Shown: positions 45,786 to 53,461 of the stretch, piece after piece
Layout: each line of letters opens with the position of its first letter
Numbering within the stretch: position 1 is the first letter of the stretch
Assembly (NCBI GenBank): GCA_020847985.1
Contig: JADLBC010000060.1
Span: forward strand, 62,001-126,000
Source: Dehalococcoidia bacterium
Lineage (GTDB): Bacteria > Chloroflexota > Dehalococcoidia > Tepidiformales > Tepidiformaceae
Direction of reading: 5' to 3'
DNA: 64,000 nt
Notes under the pieces: model-generated
What the model was told of the DNA's origin: nothing
Seen by the model: the letters and a program-made list of their open reading frames with translations, nothing else
Database searches by the model: none
Translations under genes and position numbers: made by a program

Positions 45786-46894
45786 TAGCGGTCGATCTCC
45801 CCCACGACGATGTCGATGGAACCGAGCACGACGATGGCGTCGGCGACGGAACCGCCGACCGTCATCTCCTTGAGCGCGCTCAGGTTGATGAACGACGGCG
45901 GGCGAATGTGGAAGCGGTGCGGCGATGGGCCTTCGTCGCTGACGACGTAGTAGCCGAGTTCGCCACGGGGGCCTTCGACGCGCGCGTAGGCTTCGCCCTT
46001 CGGCGGCCGGAGCGCGAGCGGCACCTGCGTGCTGTGCGGCCCGCCGGGGAGGCCATCGAGCGCCTGCTTGAGGATTTTCACGCTCTGGCGCATCTCCTCG
46101 AGGCGGACGACGAAGCGGTCGTAGCTATCGCCGCGGTAGCCGATGGGGATTTCGAAGTCGTACTTGTCGTAGCCGCAGTAGGAATCGGCCTTGCGCAGGT
46201 CCCAGGCGATGCCGGAGCCGCGCAGCATCGGCCCGGAGAGGCTGGCGTTGGTCGCCATCTCGGGCGTGAGCACGCCGACGCCCACCGTGCGGGCGATGAA
46301 GATCTCGTTCGCGACGAGGAGTGCTTCCATCTCGTCGATGAAGGCTGGGAGTTCCTGCACGAGCTTGCGGGCGGCGGGCACGAAGGCGGCGGGAAGGTCG
46401 AAAGCGACGCCGCCAATGCGCATGTAGTTGCAGGTGAGGCGCGCGCCGCAGGTCATTTCGAAGAGGTCGAGGATCTTCTCGCGTTCGCGGAAGCACCACA
46501 TGACGGGCGTCTGCCAGGCGCCGGTGTCGTTGGTGAAGGCGCCGACGGCCATGCAGTGGCTCGCGAGGCGCTGGAGTTCGGCCATGATCACGCGGATGGC
46601 GTTGCCGCGGTCGGGCACGTCGATGCCCGCGAGCTTTTCCACTGCCAGGCAGTAGCCCAGGTTGTTGGACATGCTCGAGAGGTAGTCGGTGCGGTCGGTG
46701 AAGGGGATGTTCTGGGTGTAGGTGCGCTCTTCGGCGAGCTTCTCCATCGACCGATGGAGGTAGCCCATCACCATCTCTGCGTCGATCACCTTTTCGCCAT
46801 CGACGGTGGCCTTGATGCGGAACACGCCGTGCGTGGAGGGGTGCTGCGGCCCGATGTTGAGGACGAACGGCTCGCTCTTGATCGTGTCAGTCAT
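45785..46894 (-). CDS. nuoD: NADH-quinone oxidoreductase subunit D (49 kDa)
   Basis: This 369-residue subunit contributes to the quinone pocket. GPQHPSTHGVFR supplies the conserved His, GYLHRSMEKLAE the Tyr-containing helix, and RGSGIAWDLRKADSYCGYD the hydrogenase-like core. NuoC and NuoD are separate here, not fused. Its ATG lies 8 bases inside the end of nuoC. Confidence 0.96.
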   Translation of the reverse strand: MTDTIKSEPFVLNIGPQHPSTHGVFRIKATVDGEKVIDAEMVMGYLHRSMEKLAEERTYTQNIPFTDRTDYLSSMSNNLGYCLAVEKLAGIDVPDRGNAIRVIMAELQRLASHCMAVGAFTNDTGAWQTPVMWCFREREKILDLFEMTCGARLTCNYMRIGGVAFDLPAAFVPAARKLVQELPAFIDEMEALLVANEIFIARTVGVGVLTPEMATNASLSGPMLRGSGIAWDLRKADSYCGYDKYDFEIPIGYRGDSYDRFVVRLEEMRQSVKILKQALDGLPGGPHSTQVPLALRPPKGEAYARVEGPRGELGYYVVSDEGPSPHRFHIRPPSFINLSALKEMTVGGSVADAIVVLGSIDIVVGEIDR

Positions 46895-47420
46895 TGACGG
46901 GCCTCACGGGGGGAGCTTCGCGGCGGGCGATGCCGGAGAACTCGTTCAGGCCGGGCTGCAGGCCGCCGGGCATGGAGAGGAAGTCCTTGCGCAGAGGCCA
47001 GCCGGGGAACCCGTCCCAGAGGAGGATGCGATGGAGGTTGGGGTGCCCTTCGAAGCGGATGCCGAAGAGGTCGTAGGCTTCGCACTCCTGCATCCAGGCG
47101 CCATGCCAGACGGGCACCACGCTCGGCACAGAAGGCTTGTCGCGGTCCCAGCATTCCACCTTGATGGTGCAAATCTGGTTCTTGACGAACGACTGGATGT
47201 GGTAGACGACTTCGAAGTGGTCCCAGTAATCCACGCCGCAGAGGTTCGTGAGGTGGACGAAATCCGTGCCGGCGCCGCTGCGGAGGGCGTGCATGGCCTC
47301 GATGAGCCGCTCCGGCTTGATGAAGCAGGCCACCGCATCGGCCTTCGCGACGGCGCCCGGGATGGCCGCCTCGAGCGCGGCGGCGACATCGTGACCGGAC
47401 CATTCACGTGTGACGGCCAT
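46887..47420 (-). CDS. nuoC: NADH-quinone oxidoreductase subunit C (30 kDa)
   Basis: The 177-residue product carries the NuoC signature ECEAYDLFGIRFEGHPNL and LLWDGFPGWPLRKDF. NuoC docks on NuoD and NuoB. The ATG overlaps the nuoA stop by 1 base, leaving no space for nuoB, which normally lies between nuoA and nuoC. Confidence 0.95.
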   Translation of the reverse strand: MAVTREWSGHDVAAALEAAIPGAVAKADAVACFIKPERLIEAMHALRSGAGTDFVHLTNLCGVDYWDHFEVVYHIQSFVKNQICTIKVECWDRDKPSVPSVVPVWHGAWMQECEAYDLFGIRFEGHPNLHRILLWDGFPGWPLRKDFLSMPGGLQPGLNEFSGIARREAPPVRPVND

Positions 47421-47794
47421 CAGCGCCACTCCAGCGCGCGCTTGCGCCACGCGTACAGGATCCCGAGCGCGAGGATGCCGATGAACCCGGCGCCCTCGAA
47501 GTACCCCTGCCAGCCGATCGTGTCGTACACGAGCGCCCAGGGGAACAGGAAGATGATTTCCACGTCGAAGAGCACGAAGAGCAGCGCGACGTAGTAGAAG
47601 CGGAAGTTGAACTGGACGAGGCTCGGGCCCTCGGTGAGGACGCCACACTCGTAGATGTCCTCTTTGACGGGGTCGGATGGCACCGCCGGGCGGATGCGCG
47701 CGAACTGCAGCGCCCACGACGTCACCACCGCTCCGATCGGGAAGACGATGGCGATGATGACGAGAATTCCGATGTGACCGAATTCGTAAAGCAC
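47420..47794 (-). CDS. nuoA: NADH-quinone oxidoreductase subunit A
   Basis: This 124-residue, three-helix subunit has the conserved loop KEDIYECGVL and FRFYYVALLFVLFDVEIIFL. GTG 47794 is the first codon of the operon, downstream of a well-spaced promoter (47836-47864). Confidence 0.94.
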   Translation of the reverse strand: MLYEFGHIGILVIIAIVFPIGAVVTSWALQFARIRPAVPSDPVKEDIYECGVLTEGPSLVQFNFRFYYVALLFVLFDVEIIFLFPWALVYDTIGWQGYFEGAGFIGILALGILYAWRKRALEWR

Positions 47795-47835
47795 GCGGCC
47801 GCCGATTGTGAAATCTGTCCCGAAAGCCGGGTGGC

Positions 47836-47864
47836 ACTATAGCACGCGCCCTACCCGGGAACAA
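47836..47864 (-). promoter_or_regulatory. Promoter of the nuo operon
   Basis: On the minus strand TTGTTC (47864-47859) is followed after exactly 17 bases by TATAGT (47841-47836). The predicted start leaves a leader of about 35 bases before the nuoA GTG. Confidence 0.6.
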
Positions 47865-47936
47865 AACGGTGGCCAACGCCCGCGATCAGCCCGCGCATCC
47901 ATCACCCACGCCAGCACGCAACGCGGGGCCGCTCCC

Positions 47937-47972
47937 CTGGGAACCGGGGAACTGACCACTGGGAACCGGGGA
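47937..47972 (+). repeat. 14-base direct repeat CTGGGAACCGGGGA, two copies
   Basis: Identical copies lie at 47937-47950 and 47959-47972, a 22-base period. The second copy runs directly into the G-run tract. Confidence 0.8.
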
Positions 47973-48002
47973 GGGAGGGGGAGGGGGAGGAGGAGGAGGA
48001 GG
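47967..48002 (+). repeat. Purine/G-run tract with G-quadruplex potential
   Basis: The plus strand has successive G runs (GGGG, GGG, GGGG+, GGGGG) each separated by a single A, followed by GGA repeats. Four runs of at least three G with one-base loops satisfy the usual G-quadruplex pattern. The tract lies about 100 bases upstream of the nuo promoter. Confidence 0.65.
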
Positions 48003-48094
48003 TCCGAGCGCCTGCGGGTTGTACACATGCGCCCCCAGGTGTCAGTTCCCGCAGGCGGCTCGGAGGGTCCCGGCGGAGAAGCCGGCGGGCCTTT

Positions 48095-48130
48095 CGGCCA
48101 CGGCCCGATAATGGCCTGCCGGCCACGGCC
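48095..48130 (+). repeat. Two copies of CGGCCACGGCC flanking GATAAT
   Basis: The copies are at 48095-48105 and 48120-48130. Between them (48107-48112) lies GATAAT, a possible -10 element on the plus strand. The arrangement resembles regulator sites around a promoter. Confidence 0.4.
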
Positions 48131-48151
48131 GTGCGCCCGAATTCCGCAAGC

Positions 48152-48172
48152 AGCCCGTAAAAAGCCCGTAAA
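48152..48172 (+). repeat. Tandem 11-base direct repeat AGCCCGTAAA(A/T)
   Basis: AGCCCGTAAA occurs at 48152-48161 and again at 48163-48172. The 11-base period puts both copies on one face of the helix, as expected for a pair of protein-binding half sites. Confidence 0.45.
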
Positions 48173-48228
48173 TCGGCTATCACGACGGGCGGTGCGCGGG
48201 ATGCATCGACGAACCGGCCGTGGGTCGC

Positions 48229-48244
48229 TAGTGTGCGCGCACTA
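48229..48244 (+). promoter_or_regulatory. Inverted repeat TAGTG-N6-CACTA before the VOC gene
   Basis: The perfect five-base arms are 20 bases upstream of the ATG at 48264 and just before the CCGGAGGG ribosome-binding site. It may be an operator; evidence is limited to symmetry and position. Confidence 0.3.
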
Positions 48245-48263
48245 ACCGCCCCGGAGGGTCGCG

Positions 48264-48716
48264 ATGATTCGCCGCATCGACCACATTGGCCTCGTCGCCG
48301 CGTCCTGGACGGATGCGCGCTCGGTGTTCATCGATGTCATGGGCTTTGACATCGCGGATTGGCGGGGCGCGGGCGAAACCGGTTCCTACTTCGAACCCGA
48401 ACGGACGCTGAACTACTTCATCGCGGTGGGCGAAGGCGAAACCGTCGTCGAGATCATCGTGCCCCAGGACGGCACGAGCGGGGCGGCGAGGTTCCTCGCG
48501 AAGCGCGGCGCCGGGCTGCACCACATCGGATATGCCGTGGACGATGTCGCGACGGAAGCGGCGCGGCTCGCGGGCAACGGGCTGCGGGAGGTCGATATCG
48601 GGCCAAAGGCGCAGGCGGCGTTCTTCTACCCGAAGGAGGCGGCGGGCGTGCTGACGGAGCTCGTGCCGGTGCGAAACCGGGAAGCGCGGCTGCACACGGG
48701 CACACCGAACGCATGA
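48264..48716 (+). CDS. VOC-family protein, methylmalonyl/ethylmalonyl-CoA epimerase-like
   Basis: The 150-residue protein has two betaalphabetabetabeta modules of the vicinal oxygen chelate fold. MIRRIDHIGLVA supplies the first metal His, GAGLHHIGYAVDD the second and LTELVPV a C-terminal Glu. The general layout matches methylmalonyl-CoA epimerases. It lies 94 bases ahead of the crotonyl-CoA carboxylase/reductase gene on the same strand, and that pathway needs an ethylmalonyl/methylmalonyl-CoA epimerase. Assignment is therefore plausible but not certain. Confidence 0.72.
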   Translation: MIRRIDHIGLVAASWTDARSVFIDVMGFDIADWRGAGETGSYFEPERTLNYFIAVGEGETVVEIIVPQDGTSGAARFLAKRGAGLHHIGYAVDDVATEAARLAGNGLREVDIGPKAQAAFFYPKEAAGVLTELVPVRNREARLHTGTPNA

Positions 48717-48735
48717 GGTTTGAAACGCCAGCGAA

Positions 48736-48764
48736 TTGAGCGGCTCCCGGGGGATAGCTAGACT
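48736..48764 (+). promoter_or_regulatory. Promoter upstream of ccr
   Basis: TTGAGC (48736-48741) and TAGACT (48759-48764) are 17 bases apart. The predicted leader is about 40 bases and contains GAGGAG before the TTG start. Confidence 0.55.
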
Positions 48765-48810
48765 GGCTGCACCCCAAATCTGGCGGGAGAGCCGCCTGCG
48801 AGGAGCCGCA

Positions 48811-50064
48811 TTGGCCGACGAACTGAAGGATCTCTACGACCTGGGCGATGTCCCGCCGCTGGGCCACGTCCCGGCGCGCATGCATGCCCAACTCATCCGC
48901 CAGCCGCGCTTCGGTGAACCGCGCCAGGCGTTCCAGCCGGAAGTGGTCAACGTGCCCGAGATCGGCCCCGACGATGTGCTCGTCTATGTCATGGCCGCCG
49001 GCGTCAACTACAACAATGTCTGGGCAGGCCTTGGCTCACCCGTGGACGTCATCGGCACGCGCAACAAGGCGGGCGAACCCGAGGACTTCCACATCGGCGG
49101 CTCGGATGCGTCCGGCATCATCTATAAGGTGGGCTCGGGCGTTCGCGACTGGAAGGTCGGCGACGAGGTGGTGGTCCACTGCGGCACCTGGGATGTCCAT
49201 GCGCCGGGCGTGCAGGCGGGGCAGGACCCGATGTTCGACCCGTCGTTCCGCATCTGGGGGTACGAGACGAACTGGGGTTCGTTCGCGCAGTTCACGAAGG
49301 TGCAGGCGCACCAGTGCGCGCCGAAGCCGAAGCACCTCACGTGGGAAGCCGCGGCCGCGTACTTCCTGGTGGGCGCCACGGCCTACCGCATGCTCTTTGG
49401 CTGGCCGCCGCACAACGTGCAGGAAGGCGATGTCGTCCTCGTCTGGGGCGCCTCCGGCGGGCTCGGGTCGATGGCGCTGCAACTGGCTGCGAACGCGGGC
49501 GCGAAGCCGATCGGGGTCGTTTCGAGCCCGGCGAAGTTCGAACACTGCATGCGTCTCGGCGCCATCGGCTGCATCAACCGCAAGGACTTCAGCCACTGGG
49601 GCCGCCTCCCCGACTGGACCGACAACGACGCGATGGGCAAGTTCACGAGCGGCGCGCGTGCCTTCGGCAAGGCGATCTGGGACATCCTGGGCGAGCGCAA
49701 GAGCCCGCGCCTCGTGTTCGAACACCCCGGGCAGGACACGGTGCCCACGAGCCAGTTCGTCTGCGACACGGGCGGCATGGTCGTCATCTGCGCGGGCACG
49801 ACGGGCTACAACGCCGATGTGGACCTGCGCTATCTCTGGATGCGGCAGAAGCGGCTGCAGGGTTCGCACTTCGCGAACGATGAGCAGGCCTACGCGTTCA
49901 ACGAGCTCGTGATCGAGGGCAAGATCGACCCCTGTCTGGGCCGCGTCTTCCCGTTCAACGAAACGGGCGAATGCCACCAGCTGATGTACGAGAACCGCCA
50001 CCCGGAAGGGAACATGGTCATCCTCGTGAACGCGACAGCGCAGGGAACCGGCGCGCGCTCCTGA
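48811..50064 (+). CDS. ccr: Crotonyl-CoA carboxylase/reductase
   Basis: Ccr reductively carboxylates crotonyl-CoA to ethylmalonyl-CoA with NADPH and CO2. The 417-residue MDR-family protein shows the carboxylase signature rather than plain reductase features. The CO2-pocket residues correspond to the Asn in VNYNNVWA (66-72), Y151-E152 in [11 protein letters not shown], and H305 in [16 protein letters not shown] is the nucleotide loop, and [13 protein letters not shown] is also conserved. The TTG start at 48811 is supported by GAGGAG 5 bases upstream. A terminator follows. Confidence 0.93.
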   Translation: MADELKDLYDLGDVPPLGHVPARMHAQLIRQPRFGEPRQAFQPEVVNVPEIGPDDVLVYVMAAGVNYNNVWAGLGSPVDVIGTRNKAGEPEDFHIGGSDASGIIYKVGSGVRDWKVGDEVVVHCGTWDVHAPGVQAGQDPMFDPSFRIWGYETNWGSFAQFTKVQAHQCAPKPKHLTWEAAAAYFLVGATAYRMLFGWPPHNVQEGDVVLVWGASGGLGSMALQLAANAGAKPIGVVSSPAKFEHCMRLGAIGCINRKDFSHWGRLPDWTDNDAMGKFTSGARAFGKAIWDILGERKSPRLVFEHPGQDTVPTSQFVCDTGGMVVICAGTTGYNADVDLRYLWMRQKRLQGSHFANDEQAYAFNELVIEGKIDPCLGRVFPFNETGECHQLMYENRHPEGNMVILVNATAQGTGARS

Positions 50065-50085
50065 TCGCGCACAGGCGTCACATGC

Positions 50086-50116
50086 AAAACGGGGAGGCCG
50101 ATAGCCTCCCCGTTTT
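50086..50116. terminator. Bidirectional rho-independent terminator between ccr and MFS genes
   Basis: AAAACGGGGAGGC (50086-50098) pairs perfectly with GCCTCCCCGTTTT (50104-50116) around a five-base loop. T runs appear on both strands, fitting the convergent genes. Confidence 0.88.
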
Positions 50117-50141
50117 CGATCTGTGCGAACCCCGGGGGCTG

Positions 50142-51557
50142 CTAACGGCCGCCCGCGGGCGCCGCGGCGGCTTCCTCCTCGACGGCGACGGGCGGGCGCA
50201 TCCCCGGGCGAGCCATGCCGGGGCCCATGCCCATCCCCACGGGATATGCGCGCGGGGGTACGCGGCCGAAGCTGTGGCCGGGGTTCACGATGGCGACGAG
50301 CACGAGGGCGCCGACGACGATGATGCCCTGCACCGCGAACATTTGCTGGACGCCCACCACGTCGGCGACGCGTCCGAGCGGGAACGCCATGAGGGGCATC
50401 GCCGAGAAGCTGAGCATGTTGATGCTCATCACGCGGCCGTAATACTCCGGCTTCGTCGCATCCATGATGAGCGTGGAGTTGAGCGTCTGGTACGCCGTGA
50501 GCGCGAGCCCGAGGATGAGGATCGCGACGAGGGCGCCGCTGTAGCCGAACGCCTGCGAGCCGAACGCGAGCCCGATCAGCCCCGCGCCGCCGATCATCCC
50601 TGAAAGCCACTGCACGGTGTTCTTTCGATCGAAGGCCGTGAGCGTGGCGATCCCGAGCGAGCCGGCGAGCGCGCCCACGCCGGAAACCGATTGCAGCAGG
50701 CCGAACGCGCCGTCGCCCTTGCCCAGCTCTTCCTTGACGAAGCCCGCCAGGAGCATGACATAGGGCATGGCGAAGAAGCTGATGATGAGCATGGTGCCGT
50801 TGAGCATGCGCAGGCGGGAGTCGGTGGCGACGTACTTCAGGCCTTCGCCAATCTCCGAGAACATGCCCTTGCGCGCGGGCCCGTGCGCCATTGCATTGCC
50901 CAGGCCCGTGGGCACGAAGAGGAGGGTGATGCAGGAGAGCACATAGAGCCCGGCCTGGAGGAAGTACACCGATTCGAGGTTCCAGGCGGCGACCATCGCA
51001 CCGGCCAGCGCGGGGCCGAAGAGGCGCGTGAAGTTCATCGCCGCGTTCGACATGGCCATCGCGCTCATGACCTTGTCGGGGCCGACGGCCTGGGCCATGA
51101 GCGGGGTGCGCGCGGGCATGCCCAGCGCCATGGCCGTGCCGCCGCCAAGGCCAAGGACGAAGAGCCATTCAAAGGTGATTGTGTCTGTCACGAGCATCAG
51201 GGCGTTGATGAGCGCGAGGAGGCCGGTGACCATCTGCGAAATCAGCGAGAGGTTCCGCTTTTCGAAACGGTCCGCGAGCGACCCGCCGACGAGCGAGAAG
51301 AGCAGCATCGGCAGGCCGAAGGAGAGCGAGATGGCGCCCACCGCGCCGAAGGACTTCGTCAGGTGCCAGGCGAGGAGCGCGCGGGCGACCTGCTGCATCT
51401 GCATGCCGGTGAAGGAGAAGAGCGAGGAGGTCCAGAGGTAGCGGTAGTTACGCGACCTGAAGACATCGAGCGCCTGTGAGAACGATGGCTTCGCGCCCCC
51501 CGGCATCGGACCGCCCGGCCTCGGGCCCATGGCTGCTGCGCCGCGTTCCATCGCCAT
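50142..51557 (-). CDS. Major facilitator superfamily transporter (EntS/MFS_3-like)
   Basis: The 471-residue protein has about 12 transmembrane helices with the MFS loop-2/3 motif GGSLADRFEKRN and the second-half counterpart PLGRVADVVG. SRNYRYLWTSSLFSFTG at the N-terminal membrane entry is typical of the enterobactin-exporter-like (MFS_3) group. Both tails are low complexity: a Met/Gly/Pro-rich N-terminus and a C-terminal GMGPGMARPGMRPP segment. Substrate is unknown. It may start at the second ATG, two codons in. Confidence 0.88.
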   Translation of the reverse strand: MAMERGAAAMGPRPGGPMPGGAKPSFSQALDVFRSRNYRYLWTSSLFSFTGMQMQQVARALLAWHLTKSFGAVGAISLSFGLPMLLFSLVGGSLADRFEKRNLSLISQMVTGLLALINALMLVTDTITFEWLFVLGLGGGTAMALGMPARTPLMAQAVGPDKVMSAMAMSNAAMNFTRLFGPALAGAMVAAWNLESVYFLQAGLYVLSCITLLFVPTGLGNAMAHGPARKGMFSEIGEGLKYVATDSRLRMLNGTMLIISFFAMPYVMLLAGFVKEELGKGDGAFGLLQSVSGVGALAGSLGIATLTAFDRKNTVQWLSGMIGGAGLIGLAFGSQAFGYSGALVAILILGLALTAYQTLNSTLIMDATKPEYYGRVMSINMLSFSAMPLMAFPLGRVADVVGVQQMFAVQGIIVVGALVLVAIVNPGHSFGRVPPRAYPVGMGMGPGMARPGMRPPVAVEEEAAAAPAGGR

Positions 51558-51743
51558 GAGATACCTCGCGCGCGGACCACAAGGGCCCCGCCAATCGGAT
51601 GCATCGATTATTCCACGGCGCTGACTGTGACGTAAACGGAAGATTCGAGCGTCATTCGGAACTCGTTTGGCACGAGCGGTGCCGGTAAGGGCGGCGCGGC
51701 GGATAATGCACGCACTTCACGGGACAGAAGGAAGGCAAGGCCG

Positions 51744-52916
51744 ATGGCGCGAGACTACGCCGCAGACATCCTCGATCCGCTCGCCAGGGATGTCGTGAAC
51801 AACGTGGGCGTCTGGGTCGAGAAGGAAGTCCGCCCGAACGCGAGCGAGTTCGAACACGCGGATGCCTTCCCCGAGCCGCTGCTCAAGGGGATGTCGGACA
51901 TGGGACTGTTCGGCATCAAGATCCCGGAGCAGTACGGCGGCCTCGACCTGACCTTCGAATGCTATGCGGGCGTCTGCATGGAGCTCGCGCGGGGCTGGAT
52001 GAGCCTCGCGGGCATCATCAACACGCACGTGCTCGTGGGCTACGCCATCAATGAATACGGCACGGCCGAGCAGAAGCAGTACTACCTGCCGAAGCTCGTC
52101 GAACCCGAAATGCGGTGCGCGCTCAGCATCACCGAGCCGGACGCCGGCTCGGACGCGCAGGCGATCAAGACGACCGCCCGCCGCGACGGCGACGACTACA
52201 TCATCAACGGCCAGAAGATGTGGGTGACGAACGGCCACCGCGCCGGCGTCTACCTGGTGATGACGAAGACCGATCCGGCGGCGCAGCCGCGCCACAAGGG
52301 GATCACGGCCTTCCTCGTGCCGCACGATACCCCGGGCTTCGTGAAGGGGAAGAAGTTCGACAAACTCGGCTACAAGGGCGTCGAAACGACGGAGCTCTCG
52401 TTCGAGGATGCGCGCGTGCCGGCCAGCGCCGTGCTCGGCGGCAGCGAAGGCAGCGGCTTCCAGCACATCATGAGCGCGCTCGAAGTGGGGCGAATCAATG
52501 TGGCGGCGCGCGGCGTCGGTGTCGCGCAGGCGGCGTTCGATGACGCGATCCGGTACGCGCAGAAGCGCGAGGCGTTCGGCAAGCCGATCTTCGAACACCA
52601 GGCCCAGCAGCTACGGCTGGCGGAGATGGCGACCAAGATTCGCGCGGCCCGCCTGCTCACCTTCGATGCCGCGCGCAAGAAGGACGCGGGCGAGCGCAGC
52701 GACCTCGACGCGGGCATGGCGAAGCTGTTCTCGACGGAAATCGCGCAGGAAGTGGTGCTCGATTCGATGCGCATCCACGGCGGCGTGGCCTATGGCAAGG
52801 AGCTTCCGCTGGAACGCTACTACCGCGACGCGCCGCTCATGATCATCGCCGAGGGCACGAGCGACATCCAGAAGATCGTCATCGCCCGGAGCCTGGTACG
52901 CGACTACCCGGTGTAG
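51744..52916 (+). CDS. Acyl-CoA dehydrogenase
   Basis: This 390-residue flavoprotein has the catalytic Glu370 in IIAEGTSDIQK, the FAD motifs SITEPDAGSDAQAI and NGQKMWVTNGH, and RKEAFGKP-like QKREAFGKPIFEHQ. It is a standard acyl-CoA dehydrogenase, unlike the one at 16988, which lacks this Glu. Chain-length preference is unknown. It lies 65 bases before a MaoC-type hydratase and could feed it, though a repeat array lies in the gap. Confidence 0.94.
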   Translation: MARDYAADILDPLARDVVNNVGVWVEKEVRPNASEFEHADAFPEPLLKGMSDMGLFGIKIPEQYGGLDLTFECYAGVCMELARGWMSLAGIINTHVLVGYAINEYGTAEQKQYYLPKLVEPEMRCALSITEPDAGSDAQAIKTTARRDGDDYIINGQKMWVTNGHRAGVYLVMTKTDPAAQPRHKGITAFLVPHDTPGFVKGKKFDKLGYKGVETTELSFEDARVPASAVLGGSEGSGFQHIMSALEVGRINVAARGVGVAQAAFDDAIRYAQKREAFGKPIFEHQAQQLRLAEMATKIRAARLLTFDAARKKDAGERSDLDAGMAKLFSTEIAQEVVLDSMRIHGGVAYGKELPLERYYRDAPLMIIAEGTSDIQKIVIARSLVRDYPV

Positions 52917-52918
52917 GG

Positions 52919-52949
52919 AGCTAATAGCTACTGGCTGTTAGCTGTTGGC
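52919..52949 (+). repeat. Degenerate heptameric tandem repeats (RGCYRNY), four and a half units
   Basis: The units are AGCTAAT, AGCTACT, GGCTGTT, AGCTGTT, then GGC. They start 2 bases after the stop of the acyl-CoA dehydrogenase gene. The consensus and unit number are the same as for the minus-strand array at 9591-9621. Confidence 0.65.
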
Positions 52950-52981
52950 GGGACAACCCCGAGCCATAAGGAGGGACCACG

Positions 52982-53458
52982 ATGGCGGTTTATGAAGGGC
53001 GGGATAAGTTCGGGCGCTATTACGAGGAGTTCGAGCCGGGCGACGTGTACAAGCACTGGCCCAGCAAGACGATCACGGAGTCGGAAGACCACCTCTTCTG
53101 CGATATCACGATGAACCACCACCCGCTCCACTCCGACCGCTGGTACGCGGAGGAGGAGACGCAGTTCAAGCAGAACGTGGTGGTCGGCAACTTCGTGTAT
53201 TCGCTGGTGCTGGGCATGAGCGTGCCGGATGTCTCGGGCAAGGCGATCGCGAACCTCGAGATTGAAAGCCTCAAGCACAGCAAGCCGACCTTCCACGGCG
53301 ACACCATCCGCGCCGAGACGCTTGTCCTGGAGAAGGTGGAATCCACGAGCCGGCCGGACCGGGGCATCGTCACGGTGGAGACGCGCGGCATCAACCAGCG
53401 GGGCGAGGAAGTCTGCTACTTCCGGCGCAAGGTGATGGTCCCGAAGAAGAACCCCTAG
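52982..53458 (+). CDS. MaoC-like hot-dog-fold dehydratase/hydratase
   Basis: The 158-residue single hot-dog protein has the segment ITMNHHPLHSD, in place of the usual tGDxNPlH hydratase motif. The Asp becomes Asn and the second Asn becomes His, while the catalytic His is kept. Similar variants occur in mesaconyl-CoA hydratase-like proteins, which would fit with Ccr nearby, but that is an inference. It has a very strong AAGGAGGGA ribosome-binding site. Confidence 0.85.
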   Translation: MAVYEGRDKFGRYYEEFEPGDVYKHWPSKTITESEDHLFCDITMNHHPLHSDRWYAEEETQFKQNVVVGNFVYSLVLGMSVPDVSGKAIANLEIESLKHSKPTFHGDTIRAETLVLEKVESTSRPDRGIVTVETRGINQRGEEVCYFRRKVMVPKKNP

Positions 53459-53461
53459 CCC

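Larger units (their letters stand above)
47795..48263. other. 469-base non-coding region rich in repeats and purine tracts
   Basis: This is the longest gene-free stretch in the window, between divergent nuoA (minus) and the VOC gene (plus). Besides the nuo promoter it holds a 14-base direct repeat, a G-run tract, two copies of CGGCCACGGCC flanking GATAAT, an 11-base tandem repeat and a short inverted repeat. A plus-strand open frame through it has low-complexity coding and no family resemblance, so I treat the region as regulatory or structural. Confidence 0.6.

Noticed and set aside
47808-48245. Plus-strand open frame in the region between nuoA and the VOC gene
   Set aside because: It runs through direct repeats and GGA-type runs and gives a Gly/Arg-rich translation without domain features. 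Non-coding regulation is more likely.
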